In this document: in pieces, positions 17,412 to 26,837 of the stretch
How the letters are laid out: each line of letters starts with the position of its first letter
How positions within the stretch are numbered: position 1 is the first letter of the stretch
Assembly: GCA_913054135.1 (NCBI GenBank)
Contig: CAJXJK010000003.1
Location: 186,001 to 250,000 of the forward strand
Direction of reading: 5' to 3'
Length of the DNA: 64,000 bases
DNA from: an uncultured Flavobacteriales bacterium
GTDB lineage: Bacteria; Bacteroidota; Bacteroidia; Flavobacteriales_D; Crocinitomicaceae
Made by a program: the position numbers and the translations under genes
The notes under the pieces: generated by a model
What the model was told of the DNA's origin: nothing
Database searches by the model: none
Seen by the model: the letters and a program-made list of their open reading frames with translations, nothing else

Positions 17412-19571
17412 ATGAAATCGCTAAACTTCATTTTTTTCATGTTTATAATGGCCAGCTCTTTCGGCCAAACCAACATTGATGCGCTTAATGATTTAGTTGA
17501 TGAAGCTCCGGATTCCATTCGAAACATTGCTTTTGAAAACCTTGAAAATCAAAGGGACGAAAGCAAAAAAGCAGCTTATCACCATCTTATTGCGAGGACC
17601 TATCAGTCAGAACTGGATTGGGACCAAGCAATATTTCATCTAAATCTTGAAGACAGCTTAATTCAAAATGGAAACCCTAGCCTTGAAGAAGAAGTTAGAA
17701 ACAAGCACGAATTAGCTAACTCTTATTATCAAAAAGGAATGCTTGTACTGGCAGATAGCCTTTTACAAGAAACACTGGGTCTTTCCTCATTATCTGAAGA
17801 CCATAGCTTAAGCTGTGAGGTATTATTAGACGCCGGTTGGCTAGCTCGTGAGAGAGGCAGACATGCTGAGGCCTTGGCTCATTATTTTAAAGCAAAACAA
17901 ATTGCAGAAGCGACCAATGACAAAGAATTACTAGCTGAATGTTATTCAAAAATTGCAGTAGTTTATCATGTTAAGTTTGAATTCGAAACAGCACAACATT
18001 ACTATGATCAATCATTGGCTTTGTTCACTGAACTTGGAGACTATTCGAAGATAGGGCGCCTCTACAACAATTATGGTTTGCTGTGTCAATATCAGGGAAT
18101 GTCGTCTAAAGCAGTGGACTATTTTGAGCGGTCAATTGAACTCTGTGATTCTCTTGACAACCAAAGAGGGGTCGCAATTGCAAACGAGAATTTAGGTATT
18201 CTTTGTTATGAAGGCTTAGAGAGCAACACAATGGCGTTGAAAAGATTTAAAAGTAGTCTTGATTTTTGGAGAAGCACAAACGACATCTATGGACAAAGCC
18301 AAACCATGGTGTATATGATGTTTGTTTATGAAATTCAAGAAGATTTTTTATCACTAAGGGATACGGGATTAAGAGCTGTGGAATTAAGCCAAGAAGCGGG
18401 TGCTAAAGATGTAGAAAGGGACGCTTTGCTCTTGCTGTCTAGGGCATATGAAGGGTTGGGTCAAACCGCAAATGCATATTCAGTATTTAAAGATCACATT
18501 ACGCTAAAAGACAGCTTGCAAGCTATAAATGAGCTCGAAGAAATCAAGATTCTCGGTATCCAAAATGAGCTTGCCTCTAAACAAATTAAGGATTCCCTTA
18601 ACCTAGCAATTCAACATGAGCAAAATACTGCTCAAATAGAACAAAAAGTACAAGATCAAAAATTTTGGACGACCATTTCTTTAGGCGGAGTAGTTGCTCT
18701 CATCTTTATTGTTTTTCTTGTGTTTAGAGGATCTCAGCAAAGAAAAAAATCATCCAATCAAATTGAAGAAGCGAACCTCTTATTAAAAACGAAAAATGCT
18801 GAAATCATTGATAGTATAACCTACGCTCAAAGAATTCAAAACGCAATTCTACCTACTCAACAAACCATTGATAAACACTTATCTAAAAGCTTCGTTTATT
18901 ATCTTCCAAAAGACATTGTTGCAGGCGATTTTTATTGGATAGAAGAAGTTGAAGAAAGAGGTGAAAAATCAGTTCTGTTTGCAGTTGCAGATTGCACAGG
19001 GCATGGAGTTCCTGGAGCAATGGTAAGCGTGATTTGCTCAAACGCTCTTAACAAGGCGGTAAATGAAATGGGGATTTATGAGCCTTCAAAAATCTTAGAA
19101 GAAATCACCAAAATTGTGGTAAGCACCTTTGAAAAAAGTGATAGCAATTTACGAGATGGGATGGACATTTCTTTGGTTCGTCTTGGAGAAAAAAAGAATG
19201 GTAAAATTTCGGTAGAATATGCGGGGGCTAATAATCCGCTTTGGGTTATAAAAGGAAATTCGAAATCATTAGAAGAGACAAAAGGAACTAAGAGACCAAT
19301 AGGAAAATATGCCATTAATTTACCTTTTAAAGGTCAGTCTTATGAGCTAAACGAAGGAGACATGGTTTACCTATTCACTGATGGATATGCCGATCAATTT
19401 GGTGGTGAAAAAAATAAGAAATTCAAATACAAAACTCTAAAACAACTCCTGGTTTCAATACAGGATAAACCTGTCGCAGAACAAGAACAAATTCTAGCTC
19501 AAACCTTCAAAGACTGGAAAGGAAAAATGGAACAGGTGGATGATGTTTGTATTGCTGGAATTAGGGTGTAG
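17412..19571 (+). CDS. TPR-repeat membrane protein with C-terminal SpoIIE (PP2C) phosphatase domain
   Basis: This 719-residue sensor phosphatase has a signal peptide (about 1-18, ending in SSFGQ), a periplasmic TPR array (about 30-380), a transmembrane helix near 415-440 (ISLGGVVALIFIVFLVF), a short coiled coil, and a SpoIIE-type PP2C domain (about 490-719). Metal-binding motifs are visible as GDFYW, ADCTGHGVPGA, LRDGMD and DGYADQFGG. Such enzymes dephosphorylate anti-anti-sigma (STAS) proteins in partner-switching systems; the target here is unknown. The ATG at 17412 puts the signal peptide at the N-terminus, whereas an upstream alternative adds nine residues. The stop overlaps the convergent Lrp-type gene by 11 bases. 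Confidence 0.88.
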   Translation: MKSLNFIFFMFIMASSFGQTNIDALNDLVDEAPDSIRNIAFENLENQRDESKKAAYHHLIARTYQSELDWDQAIFHLNLEDSLIQNGNPSLEEEVRNKHELANSYYQKGMLVLADSLLQETLGLSSLSEDHSLSCEVLLDAGWLARERGRHAEALAHYFKAKQIAEATNDKELLAECYSKIAVVYHVKFEFETAQHYYDQSLALFTELGDYSKIGRLYNNYGLLCQYQGMSSKAVDYFERSIELCDSLDNQRGVAIANENLGILCYEGLESNTMALKRFKSSLDFWRSTNDIYGQSQTMVYMMFVYEIQEDFLSLRDTGLRAVELSQEAGAKDVERDALLLLSRAYEGLGQTANAYSVFKDHITLKDSLQAINELEEIKILGIQNELASKQIKDSLNLAIQHEQNTAQIEQKVQDQKFWTTISLGGVVALIFIVFLVFRGSQQRKKSSNQIEEANLLLKTKNAEIIDSITYAQRIQNAILPTQQTIDKHLSKSFVYYLPKDIVAGDFYWIEEVEERGEKSVLFAVADCTGHGVPGAMVSVICSNALNKAVNEMGIYEPSKILEEITKIVVSTFEKSDSNLRDGMDISLVRLGEKKNGKISVEYAGANNPLWVIKGNSKSLEETKGTKRPIGKYAINLPFKGQSYELNEGDMVYLFTDGYADQFGGEKNKKFKYKTLKQLLVSIQDKPVAEQEQILAQTFKDWKGKMEQVDDVCIAGIRV

Positions 19572-20025
19572 GTTTAAAATACTGTTTGCGCTCAAGTTCG
19601 TGTAAAACGAAGGAGCTATTGACATTTCCAACAGCTGGAATTTTTGAAAGTTTTTGCATTAACAATTCACGATAACTATTCATATCAGGTAAAACAACCT
19701 TCAAAATGTAGTCATGCTGACCTGAAACGTGCAAGCATTCAACCACTTCATTCAGCTTTCCAACTTCTTTTTCAAATCGATCAATTGATTCTTGTGTATG
19801 AGAATCCATTGAGACTTCACAAATAATCATCATGCCCAAACCTACTTTATGACGATTTATTTGAGCCTTTATAGATTCAATGATGCCTGCTTTTTTAAGT
19901 TTTTTTATCCGCTCGTGAACGGGAGTTGCCGAAAGGTGCAAGTGTGAAGCCAATTGCTTAATTGTCAACGAAGCGTCATTCTCAAGCAAAGCCAAAAGCT
20001 TCTCATCTATTTTGTCAATCTTCAT
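19561..20025 (-). CDS. Lrp/AsnC-family transcriptional regulator
   Basis: This 154-residue protein has an N-terminal helix-turn-helix (TIKQLASHLHLSATPVHERI, about residues 21-40) and a C-terminal RAM/Lrp ligand-sensing domain. Lrp/AsnC proteins form octamers or dimers that sense amino acids. It is divergent from a methionine-gamma-lyase-like gene with 151 bases between the starts, a layout in which the regulator commonly controls its divergent neighbour. The effector is therefore probably a sulfur amino acid, by inference only. Confidence 0.92.
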   Translation of the reverse strand: MKIDKIDEKLLALLENDASLTIKQLASHLHLSATPVHERIKKLKKAGIIESIKAQINRHKVGLGMMIICEVSMDSHTQESIDRFEKEVGKLNEVVECLHVSGQHDYILKVVLPDMNSYRELLMQKLSKIPAVGNVNSSFVLHELERKQYFKPTP

Positions 20026-20154
20026 TATTAGTAATTTATTCTTTAAATATACCCTTTTAAATCAGCTGAAAGAAATAATCGCTTTAATTTCAAACAATTA
20101 TAGTTCAATATTCCATAATCATATTCAACCATAGTATTTTAGTCCACAAGTTGG

Positions 20155-20162
20155 TAGGTTTG
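20155..20162 (+). promoter_or_regulatory. -7 box (TAGGTTTG) for the PLP lyase gene
   Basis: The plus strand reads TAGGTTTG, matching TAnnTTTG, 14 bases before the start at 20177, inside the region divergent with the Lrp-type regulator. Confidence 0.5.
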
Positions 20163-20176
20163 TAAAAACAAACAAG

Positions 20177-21448
20177 ATGATTCCACACAAATACTCTCCA
20201 GAAAGTTTAATGATGTCTCATGGCTATTCACCTGAATGGTCAGAAGGAGCAATCAAATGTCCAATCTTTCAAACTTCAACCTTCGTTTTCAAGTCTGCAG
20301 AAGAAGGGAAAGCCTTTTTTGAAGTCGCATATGGGATTCGAGAAAAGGAAGAAAAAGAAGAACTGGGTTTAATTTATAGCAGAATAAACAACCCTGATTT
20401 AGAAATTCTTGAAAACAGACTCTGTTTATGGGATGAGGCCGAAGATTGTGCTGTATTTGAAAGCGGAATGTCTGCAATATCTACGGTATTCTTAGAGTTT
20501 TTAAAGCCTGGAGACGTCTTGTTATACAGCAACCCTGTATATGGCGGAACAGATCATTTTATAAAAGAGATCTTAGACAAATTTGGAATTGAAACGATCG
20601 GTTTTTATCCCAACGACTCAAAAGAGGACATCATTAATACCATAGAAGAAAGTGGAAAGGCAGATAGACTCGCAATGGTTTATCTCGAATCACCTGCCAA
20701 CCCAACGAATGATCTCATTGATATAAAAATGTGCTCAGAAATTGCGCAAAAATACTCAACAAACGAAAAGCAAACTCTAGTTGCTGTTGACAACACTTAC
20801 ATGGGACCACTTTGGCAGCACCCTCTTCAACACGGAGCTGACTTGGTAGTGTATTCTGCAACTAAATATATTGGCGGTCACTCTGACGTCATTGCCGGAG
20901 CCTGTTTAGGAAGTAAAGAACTGATTTCTCGTATGAAAACCATGCGTACCTTCATGGGCAACATGGCAGGACCATGGACCGGTTGGCTACTCATGAGAAG
21001 CCTTGAAACACTGAAAGTAAGAATGGATAAGCAAGCTCAGAATGCAGCAGAAGTAGCCCGTTTTTTAAACAATCATGTAAACATTAACAAAGTACACTAT
21101 TTAGGATTTTTGGAGGGTGAAAAAAGAGCCGTTTTCGCCAAACAATGCGAAGCTGCCGGAGCAATGTTGTCTTTTGAAATCAAGGGAGGAGAAAAAGAAG
21201 CTTTTAAGTTCATCAATAACTTAAAGCTAGTCAAACTCGCAGTTAGCTTAGGGAGCACAGAATCGTTGATTCAGCATCCGGCAACTATGACCCATGCTGG
21301 AGTTTCTGCAGAAGAAAAAGAGAAGCTAGGAATAAGCCCATCTCTTATCCGACTTTCTGTTGGTGTAGAAAATATTCAAGATTTGATTCATGATATAGAG
21401 CGTTCGTTGAAAGAAACGACAATAGAAGAAAAAATTGCGAATTATTAG
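20177..21448 (+). CDS. PLP-dependent Cys/Met metabolism enzyme (methionine gamma-lyase / cystathionine gamma-synthase family)
   Basis: This 423-residue enzyme belongs to the Cys/Met metabolism PLP family (fold type I). The PLP lysine is in YSATKYIGGHSDV near residue 230, the cofactor-binding FESGMSA near 95, and the substrate-side YSRINNP near 71. Family members cleave or form the gamma-carbon bond of methionine, homocysteine or cystathionine. A charged insertion (IREKEEKEE, around residues 55-65) precedes the YSR motif. Which reaction it does is not decidable by eye. The divergent Lrp-type gene suggests amino-acid-responsive control, perhaps catabolism of methionine. Confidence 0.85.
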   Translation: MIPHKYSPESLMMSHGYSPEWSEGAIKCPIFQTSTFVFKSAEEGKAFFEVAYGIREKEEKEELGLIYSRINNPDLEILENRLCLWDEAEDCAVFESGMSAISTVFLEFLKPGDVLLYSNPVYGGTDHFIKEILDKFGIETIGFYPNDSKEDIINTIEESGKADRLAMVYLESPANPTNDLIDIKMCSEIAQKYSTNEKQTLVAVDNTYMGPLWQHPLQHGADLVVYSATKYIGGHSDVIAGACLGSKELISRMKTMRTFMGNMAGPWTGWLLMRSLETLKVRMDKQAQNAAEVARFLNNHVNINKVHYLGFLEGEKRAVFAKQCEAAGAMLSFEIKGGEKEAFKFINNLKLVKLAVSLGSTESLIQHPATMTHAGVSAEEKEKLGISPSLIRLSVGVENIQDLIHDIERSLKETTIEEKIANY

Positions 21449-21468
21449 CGACCTTCGCATACTAGATT

Positions 21469-22182
21469 ATGCGAAATCGAATTATAATATTCTCAATAAT
21501 TGTTTTGGTTGGTGTGACCATTGCCGGTATTATGAACATGAATCATTTTTCGGATGATCCAGAATCTGGGAGCAATCGTAGTGAAAATAATGTGCTACGT
21601 GTTTATAATCCCTCAGATGTTAATCCAACATTAGTAGACCCTTCAATACAAGACAAAACGAAGGACCACACAATTGGAGACTTCTCTTTTCTGAACCAAT
21701 TAGGAGATACAATAACAAAAGAAAGCGTCACTGGTAAAATATTCGTGACAGACTTCTTCTTTACTTCTTGTGGTGGAATTTGTCCGAAGATGACTACTCA
21801 GCTTCAAAGAGTTCAAAGAGAATTCTCTGACGACCCTAATTTTTTAATTCTAAGTCACACTGTTAATCCATCAAGGGACACAGTTGCGACCATGTTCAAA
21901 TATGCCGAGCGATTTGAAGCAAATGCCGAAAAATGGTGGTTTTTAACGGGAGAGAAAAAAGAACTTTACTTGATGGCTCGTAAATCATATCTAATTGTTC
22001 CGGATGAAGCTGACCCTAACTTTGAGCACGGTGGGGAGTCTGACTTTTTACACACAGAAAATTTCGCTCTAATTGATCCTGAAGGTAGAATAAGAGGCTT
22101 TTACAATGGAACCGACCCAAATGAAATAGATGAATTATTTAGAGATGTCTATGATCTCAAGAGAGAATATAAACTAGATTAA
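21469..22182 (+). CDS. SCO1/SenC family copper chaperone-like protein
   Basis: This 237-residue membrane-anchored thioredoxin-fold protein has an N-terminal signal anchor (about 4-22) and the SCO copper motif FTSCGGICPKM (CxxxCP, Cys about 104 and 108). The distal His expected for copper is in the FLHTENFALID stretch near residue 200. SCO proteins deliver or reduce copper at the CuA site of cytochrome c oxidase. No oxidase subunit genes are near. It begins 20 bases after the PLP lyase stop, so the two may share a transcript, and it overlaps the convergent response regulator by 9 bases. Confidence 0.9.
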   Translation: MRNRIIIFSIIVLVGVTIAGIMNMNHFSDDPESGSNRSENNVLRVYNPSDVNPTLVDPSIQDKTKDHTIGDFSFLNQLGDTITKESVTGKIFVTDFFFTSCGGICPKMTTQLQRVQREFSDDPNFLILSHTVNPSRDTVATMFKYAERFEANAEKWWFLTGEKKELYLMARKSYLIVPDEADPNFEHGGESDFLHTENFALIDPEGRIRGFYNGTDPNEIDELFRDVYDLKREYKLD

Positions 22183-22926
22183 GTTTAACTTCTTTATTAA
22201 TTCTTCTTTGAAAGACCCTCCTATCGGAACGATTTTTTTGTCATTCTCAAGGTGCAGGTTTGGATATTCAATCGAAGCAATTTTATCAAGCCTTACAATA
22301 AACGATCTATGAACTCTAATAAAATTGTCTTGCTCAAGCTTAGCTACGATATCTTTCATTGTTGAATGGATAGTATATCTGCTGTCTAAAGTGTTGATAA
22401 CAACATAATCTTTAAGAGCTTCAACGAAATAAATATCAACCGTTTTAATCTTTACAAGTCTACTCTTAGATTTTACGAAGATGAAGTCTTTTGAATCTTT
22501 GTTTTCAATAATTGAATAAAAAAGATCTCTTGCTTTTAGTACTTCTTTCTCTTTAGAGAACTTGTATAAAGCCATCTCTATTGAAGTATGCAAATCAACT
22601 TCTTTAAAAGGCTTGATAATATAACCGTAAGGTTCAGTCACTTTTGCCTTTTCTAAAGTAGATTCATCAGCATATGCAGTCAAGTAAATAACAGGTATCT
22701 GAAGCTCTTCTTTAACTCTTGAAGCTACCTCAATACCATTGATATCGCCCTTCAACATGATATCCATTAATATGATGTCTGGTTTTTCAGAAGAAGCAAG
22801 CTCAAAGGCTCTTTCACCAGTAGATGCGGCACCAACAACATTGTACCCCAGTTTTTTCAAACTATGCTGAATGTCTTTTGAAACGATACTCTCGTCTTCA
22901 ACAACTAATACATTGGTTTTAGCCAT
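22174..22926 (-). CDS. LytTR-type response regulator
   Basis: This 250-residue response regulator has a receiver domain (about 1-122) with phosphoacceptor Asp55 in DIILMDIML and the conserved Lys in GYIIKPF, then a linker and a C-terminal LytTR DNA-binding domain (about 150-245, RVHRSFIVRLDKIASIE). It begins 2 bases after the large PAS kinase ends, so the pair is translated from one message and should be cognate partners. Confidence 0.92.
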   Translation of the reverse strand: MAKTNVLVVEDESIVSKDIQHSLKKLGYNVVGAASTGERAFELASSEKPDIILMDIMLKGDINGIEVASRVKEELQIPVIYLTAYADESTLEKAKVTEPYGYIIKPFKEVDLHTSIEMALYKFSKEKEVLKARDLFYSIIENKDSKDFIFVKSKSRLVKIKTVDIYFVEALKDYVVINTLDSRYTIHSTMKDIVAKLEQDNFIRVHRSFIVRLDKIASIEYPNLHLENDKKIVPIGGSFKEELIKKLNLI

Positions 22927-22928
22927 AT

Positions 22929-25900
22929 CTAAAATTCTTGCTTTTCAAAGATAATTAAAAATTCTGTTCCGCCTTCTGTTTTTAAGCTTAACTGCCCATC
23001 AACTTGGTCTATTAAGGTGTCAACCAAACTTAAACCTAGGGTCTCAGAATCATCTATTTTGAATCCTTTCGGAAGTCCTACCCCAAAATCAGCAATTGAC
23101 ATACTAATTTTATTGTGCTTCTCTTTTACTGATATTGAGATTTCGCCCCCTTTATTGTTAGGGTAAGCATATTTCATTGCGTTCGTAATTAATTCGTTTA
23201 AAATTAATCCGCAAGGAATCGCTTGATCTAAGGCTAAATTAATAGGATCAACATCCAGTTTTAATTTTATTTTCTCTGTAGAAACTTGATAAGAATGAAC
23301 GAGGTTTTGAACCAAATTGGTGATGTATGCATCAAAGCTTATGTGACTGAAATCTTTTGTTTGATAAAGGCTTTCATGAATGTAAGACATGGACCTAATT
23401 CTGTTTTGGCTCTCAATTATAATTTGGAGAGTTTCATCATCTTTTACATAAGATGATTGCAGATTCAAAATACTGTTTATTACTTGTAAGTTGTTTTTTA
23501 CCCTGTGGTGAACTTCTTTTAAAAGGATTTCTTTTTCTTTCACCGACTCAATCAGCTTGCTCTCATATTCAATCGTGTCGGTAATGTTTCTTGAAATTAT
23601 CACCAGTTCATTTTCATTTAGTTTTGAATACCTATTTTCATAATGAACCATTGTTTTTTCCTCTTTACTTTCAAGGGTAAGGCTATAGTTTTGTGTTATC
23701 AACTCATTCGTTAAGAAAGTCTTTTCAATATTTTCTTTGATTTCCTGAGCTAGTTCTTTGTCCTTGAAAACCTCATGAACAAAAAGCCCCTTCACCTTAT
23801 CAGTCTCTATAAAATTAAAAAACGCTCGTTCATTTGACTCCGAAGACGCCCTGTAATCAGTAAACATTCCTTCACGGTCAACCTTAAAAAGAATATCAGG
23901 TAGCGCAAATAAAATTGCTTTATGACTTTCTTCTGAATTTGCTAGTTTTTCTTTATTCTCAACCCTTTCAGTAATATCGTGTGCAATAAACGAGAACTCA
24001 CTTACCTCTTTTCCCTTGATCTTAATTGGATTCATAAAGGCCTCCATCCATGCCTCTCCTTCATCTGTCGGAAAATGAGAAATCATCTCAAAATACTCAC
24101 CATTTAAAACTCTCCTAAACCTCTCTTCAATTACTTCAATAGCATATTTTTCAGTCGGAAATATCTTTAAAAAGTTATCTCCTAATTGTATAGTGCTGTG
24201 CAGTCTATTCTCAATAAAATGTTTTGATTTTTTGTTAAACCCTACCACATTGAAGTTCTCATCAAGAGTTAAAATGAAAAGGTTAGCCGCACTGTCAAGT
24301 AAAGATTGGAGTCTGGATGAAAATTCAGAAAGTGTAGCTTGTGTTACTTTGTGTTTTTCAATTTCTGTTTGGAGTTGGGTAGCAGTCTCCTCGGCCACTT
24401 CAGCTCTCAGTTTTTGAGTGTTATATTCATTTTGCAATGAAATATCTTGAAGAAGAAGAACGTTTGCTTTCTGTTTTTCATAAATAGTCTTTACCACATT
24501 TATGCTGTAGTTTTTTGACTCAGTTCCTAAAGCAATTTCAGTGTATGATGAAATTTTATTTTCAGCTTCTTTTATGAGATCTGCCAATAAAAACTGTGAA
24601 GAATCAGGAAAGATTGTTTGAATCGTTTTCGCATTACTTTTTAAGACCTTCTTATAAATTTCTTCTCCTTGTGGATTCAAATAATTTAGTTTGTCATCTG
24701 TAAAAATCATTATTCCTACAGGAGATCTATCTACAATGTTTTTGAAACTTAATCTACTCTCTAAGATTTCAGCTTCATAAGTTTTGCGTTCAGAAATATC
24801 CTTAATAACAACTTGTGCTACTCTTTCTTCTTCAAGATTAACGGCTGTAAATGAAACTTCAGCAAAAAACTTTTCACCTGAGGAGCGATTAAAAATCCAC
24901 TCAGACTCTACCTTTTCACCGTCTTTAAGTTTATGAAGTATGTTATTAGTTTGTTCTTTTTTACTATACTTTTTAGCGGATATTTCATTTAGTTTTTTCC
25001 CTAAAAACTCAGACTCTTGAAGGCCAAAAACCTTTTGTGCTTGCTCGTTTACATCAATTACAAAACTGTCTTCGTCATCAATAACTAATAATAAAATTAC
25101 ATTGTTTGATTCTTCAAAAAGCAGCCTATATTTCTCTTCACTATGCGTAAGGGCTAATCCCGTTTCATGCAATTCAGTGACATCAATTACGGTTCCTACA
25201 ATCCAGTTGAATTCACCATCATCATCACTTATTAAGCTAACGTTATTATTTAAAATCAACCTTCTTCCATCCTGTCTTCTTATCATTGAAAGGTGGTTGT
25301 TAAGCGCTTTGCTTTTTCTTAAATCAGATAAGTACTTTGATCTATCAGAAGAATCATAATAAAGGTCTTTGATGTTTTTATGCAGTAGTTCAGTGGCCGT
25401 TTTAAAGCCTAATATTTTTGCGAAAGAAGAATTACACTCTAATATTTCACCACTCACATGAGTCTTATAAACTCCTGCTAAGTTTGATTCGAAAAGATCT
25501 TTATATTTTTTTTCTGATTCTCTGAGTTTTTCTGCCTTTTTGACCTCGTTGGTTATATCTTTTACTTTACCAAAAAGATTTAAAAAGTCGGTGTTTTCAG
25601 TTTTCTCAACCGTAATTTTTTCTTCTATCCATCTCCACTTTCCGTACACTTTCATTCTAAATCTCCAAGATGAAGTTCCATGAATTTGAAGAAGTTCTTC
25701 AAATTTCTCAATGGCTTTAGCAACATCATCTGGATGGACATCTTTTAATATTCTACCCGACTTTACCAAAGAAATATATTCATCTTCTGAATATCCGTAG
25801 ACATTTTCAACTCTTGATGAAACATAATTTACCTTATGTCTGTATCTTTCTTCAACATCATAAGTAATATTGAAGACAAATGCACTAATGTTTTCTAACA

Positions 25901-26837
25901 CCTTTGTGATGTTATCTTTATTTTCAATTAAAGTCTTTTCGTATTCTTTTTGCTCTTTAATAATTCGTGCGTTCAAGATGTACACTTCCTGTTCAAAATA
26001 TTGGCCTTTTGATATCCTATATTCCACGGGAATAATTTCGTTAGATCTTGTAATTCCACAATTAGATTGAAATTTCGAATGCCCAGTTTTTCTACATTCC
26101 GCTATTGCTAGATCCATGCTCTCTGCACATCTAGCAGTTTCATAATAAAAAATATCTGTAAACTTTTTATTGTCAATAGAGCCAATTCCTTTCTCTTTTA
26201 AAAATTTTTCAGCACCAATATTAACATCAAGAATATCTAGGTCTTGAGACAAGACATATATGATTTGATTGCTAGAATCAAACATTCCTTGAAACGTTTT
26301 TCTGGCATTTTTTAAATCAACCCTTAATCCATGTCTCCAGTAACTAAATAGGGTAATTACTATAGCAACTGTTAGCAACATGAAACTTATTTCGAGTTGA
26401 AAAAACTGAAAATAAGCTGCAAAACTTGTAAATATGATGAACGAGCAAGCGTAAAACCAAACCGTAACTTTTGGATGAATTAATACTATTCCTATCAAAT
26501 TTGCTGATACTAAAAGACTTGCAGTTGCTAAAAAGTCTTGTTCATTGAAATACCAGAAAAAGTTTATGAGCATGATTCCAGACACAAATACAGTATGTGT
26601 GAGATGAAACTTTTTTCTAAAAAATTCAATCTTTGAAAGAAAGAATAGAATAGTTAACATGATTACTGTATAGAACAAAATGAACTTGTGATAATCGTTA
26701 ACTGGAATGTTTAAGAAGGGATCTAAAACTAGATAAAGAATGAATAAGGGAAGTAAAATGAACGTAACAATACGATAGAAGCTTATTATGTTAAGCGACT
26801 TCTTTTGGCGGTATTTATTGTTTGTTGACGAACTCAT
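22929..26837 (-). CDS. Multi-PAS sensor histidine kinase, HWE/HisKA_2 type
   Basis: This 1302-residue sensor kinase has an N-terminal membrane region of about five or six helices (20-170). About seven PAS-like units follow (starting near residues 185, 310, 450, 570, 690, 825 and 965), several with PAC-type ends. The kinase core carries the dimerisation motif EVHHRVKNNLQ (phosphohistidine candidate His1111), the N-box LNELITNAMKYAYP and the G-box ADFGVGLP. This is the HisKA_2 branch rather than classical HisKA. The MORN-repeat gene overlaps its start by 4 bases and the LytTR regulator follows by 2 bases, so all three form one operon. Signals sensed are unknown. Confidence 0.9.
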   Translation of the reverse strand: MSSSTNNKYRQKKSLNIISFYRIVTFILLPLFILYLVLDPFLNIPVNDYHKFILFYTVIMLTILFFLSKIEFFRKKFHLTHTVFVSGIMLINFFWYFNEQDFLATASLLVSANLIGIVLIHPKVTVWFYACSFIIFTSFAAYFQFFQLEISFMLLTVAIVITLFSYWRHGLRVDLKNARKTFQGMFDSSNQIIYVLSQDLDILDVNIGAEKFLKEKGIGSIDNKKFTDIFYYETARCAESMDLAIAECRKTGHSKFQSNCGITRSNEIIPVEYRISKGQYFEQEVYILNARIIKEQKEYEKTLIENKDNITKVLENISAFVFNITYDVEERYRHKVNYVSSRVENVYGYSEDEYISLVKSGRILKDVHPDDVAKAIEKFEELLQIHGTSSWRFRMKVYGKWRWIEEKITVEKTENTDFLNLFGKVKDITNEVKKAEKLRESEKKYKDLFESNLAGVYKTHVSGEILECNSSFAKILGFKTATELLHKNIKDLYYDSSDRSKYLSDLRKSKALNNHLSMIRRQDGRRLILNNNVSLISDDDGEFNWIVGTVIDVTELHETGLALTHSEEKYRLLFEESNNVILLLVIDDEDSFVIDVNEQAQKVFGLQESEFLGKKLNEISAKKYSKKEQTNNILHKLKDGEKVESEWIFNRSSGEKFFAEVSFTAVNLEEERVAQVVIKDISERKTYEAEILESRLSFKNIVDRSPVGIMIFTDDKLNYLNPQGEEIYKKVLKSNAKTIQTIFPDSSQFLLADLIKEAENKISSYTEIALGTESKNYSINVVKTIYEKQKANVLLLQDISLQNEYNTQKLRAEVAEETATQLQTEIEKHKVTQATLSEFSSRLQSLLDSAANLFILTLDENFNVVGFNKKSKHFIENRLHSTIQLGDNFLKIFPTEKYAIEVIEERFRRVLNGEYFEMISHFPTDEGEAWMEAFMNPIKIKGKEVSEFSFIAHDITERVENKEKLANSEESHKAILFALPDILFKVDREGMFTDYRASSESNERAFFNFIETDKVKGLFVHEVFKDKELAQEIKENIEKTFLTNELITQNYSLTLESKEEKTMVHYENRYSKLNENELVIISRNITDTIEYESKLIESVKEKEILLKEVHHRVKNNLQVINSILNLQSSYVKDDETLQIIIESQNRIRSMSYIHESLYQTKDFSHISFDAYITNLVQNLVHSYQVSTEKIKLKLDVDPINLALDQAIPCGLILNELITNAMKYAYPNNKGGEISISVKEKHNKISMSIADFGVGLPKGFKIDDSETLGLSLVDTLIDQVDGQLSLKTEGGTEFLIIFEKQEF

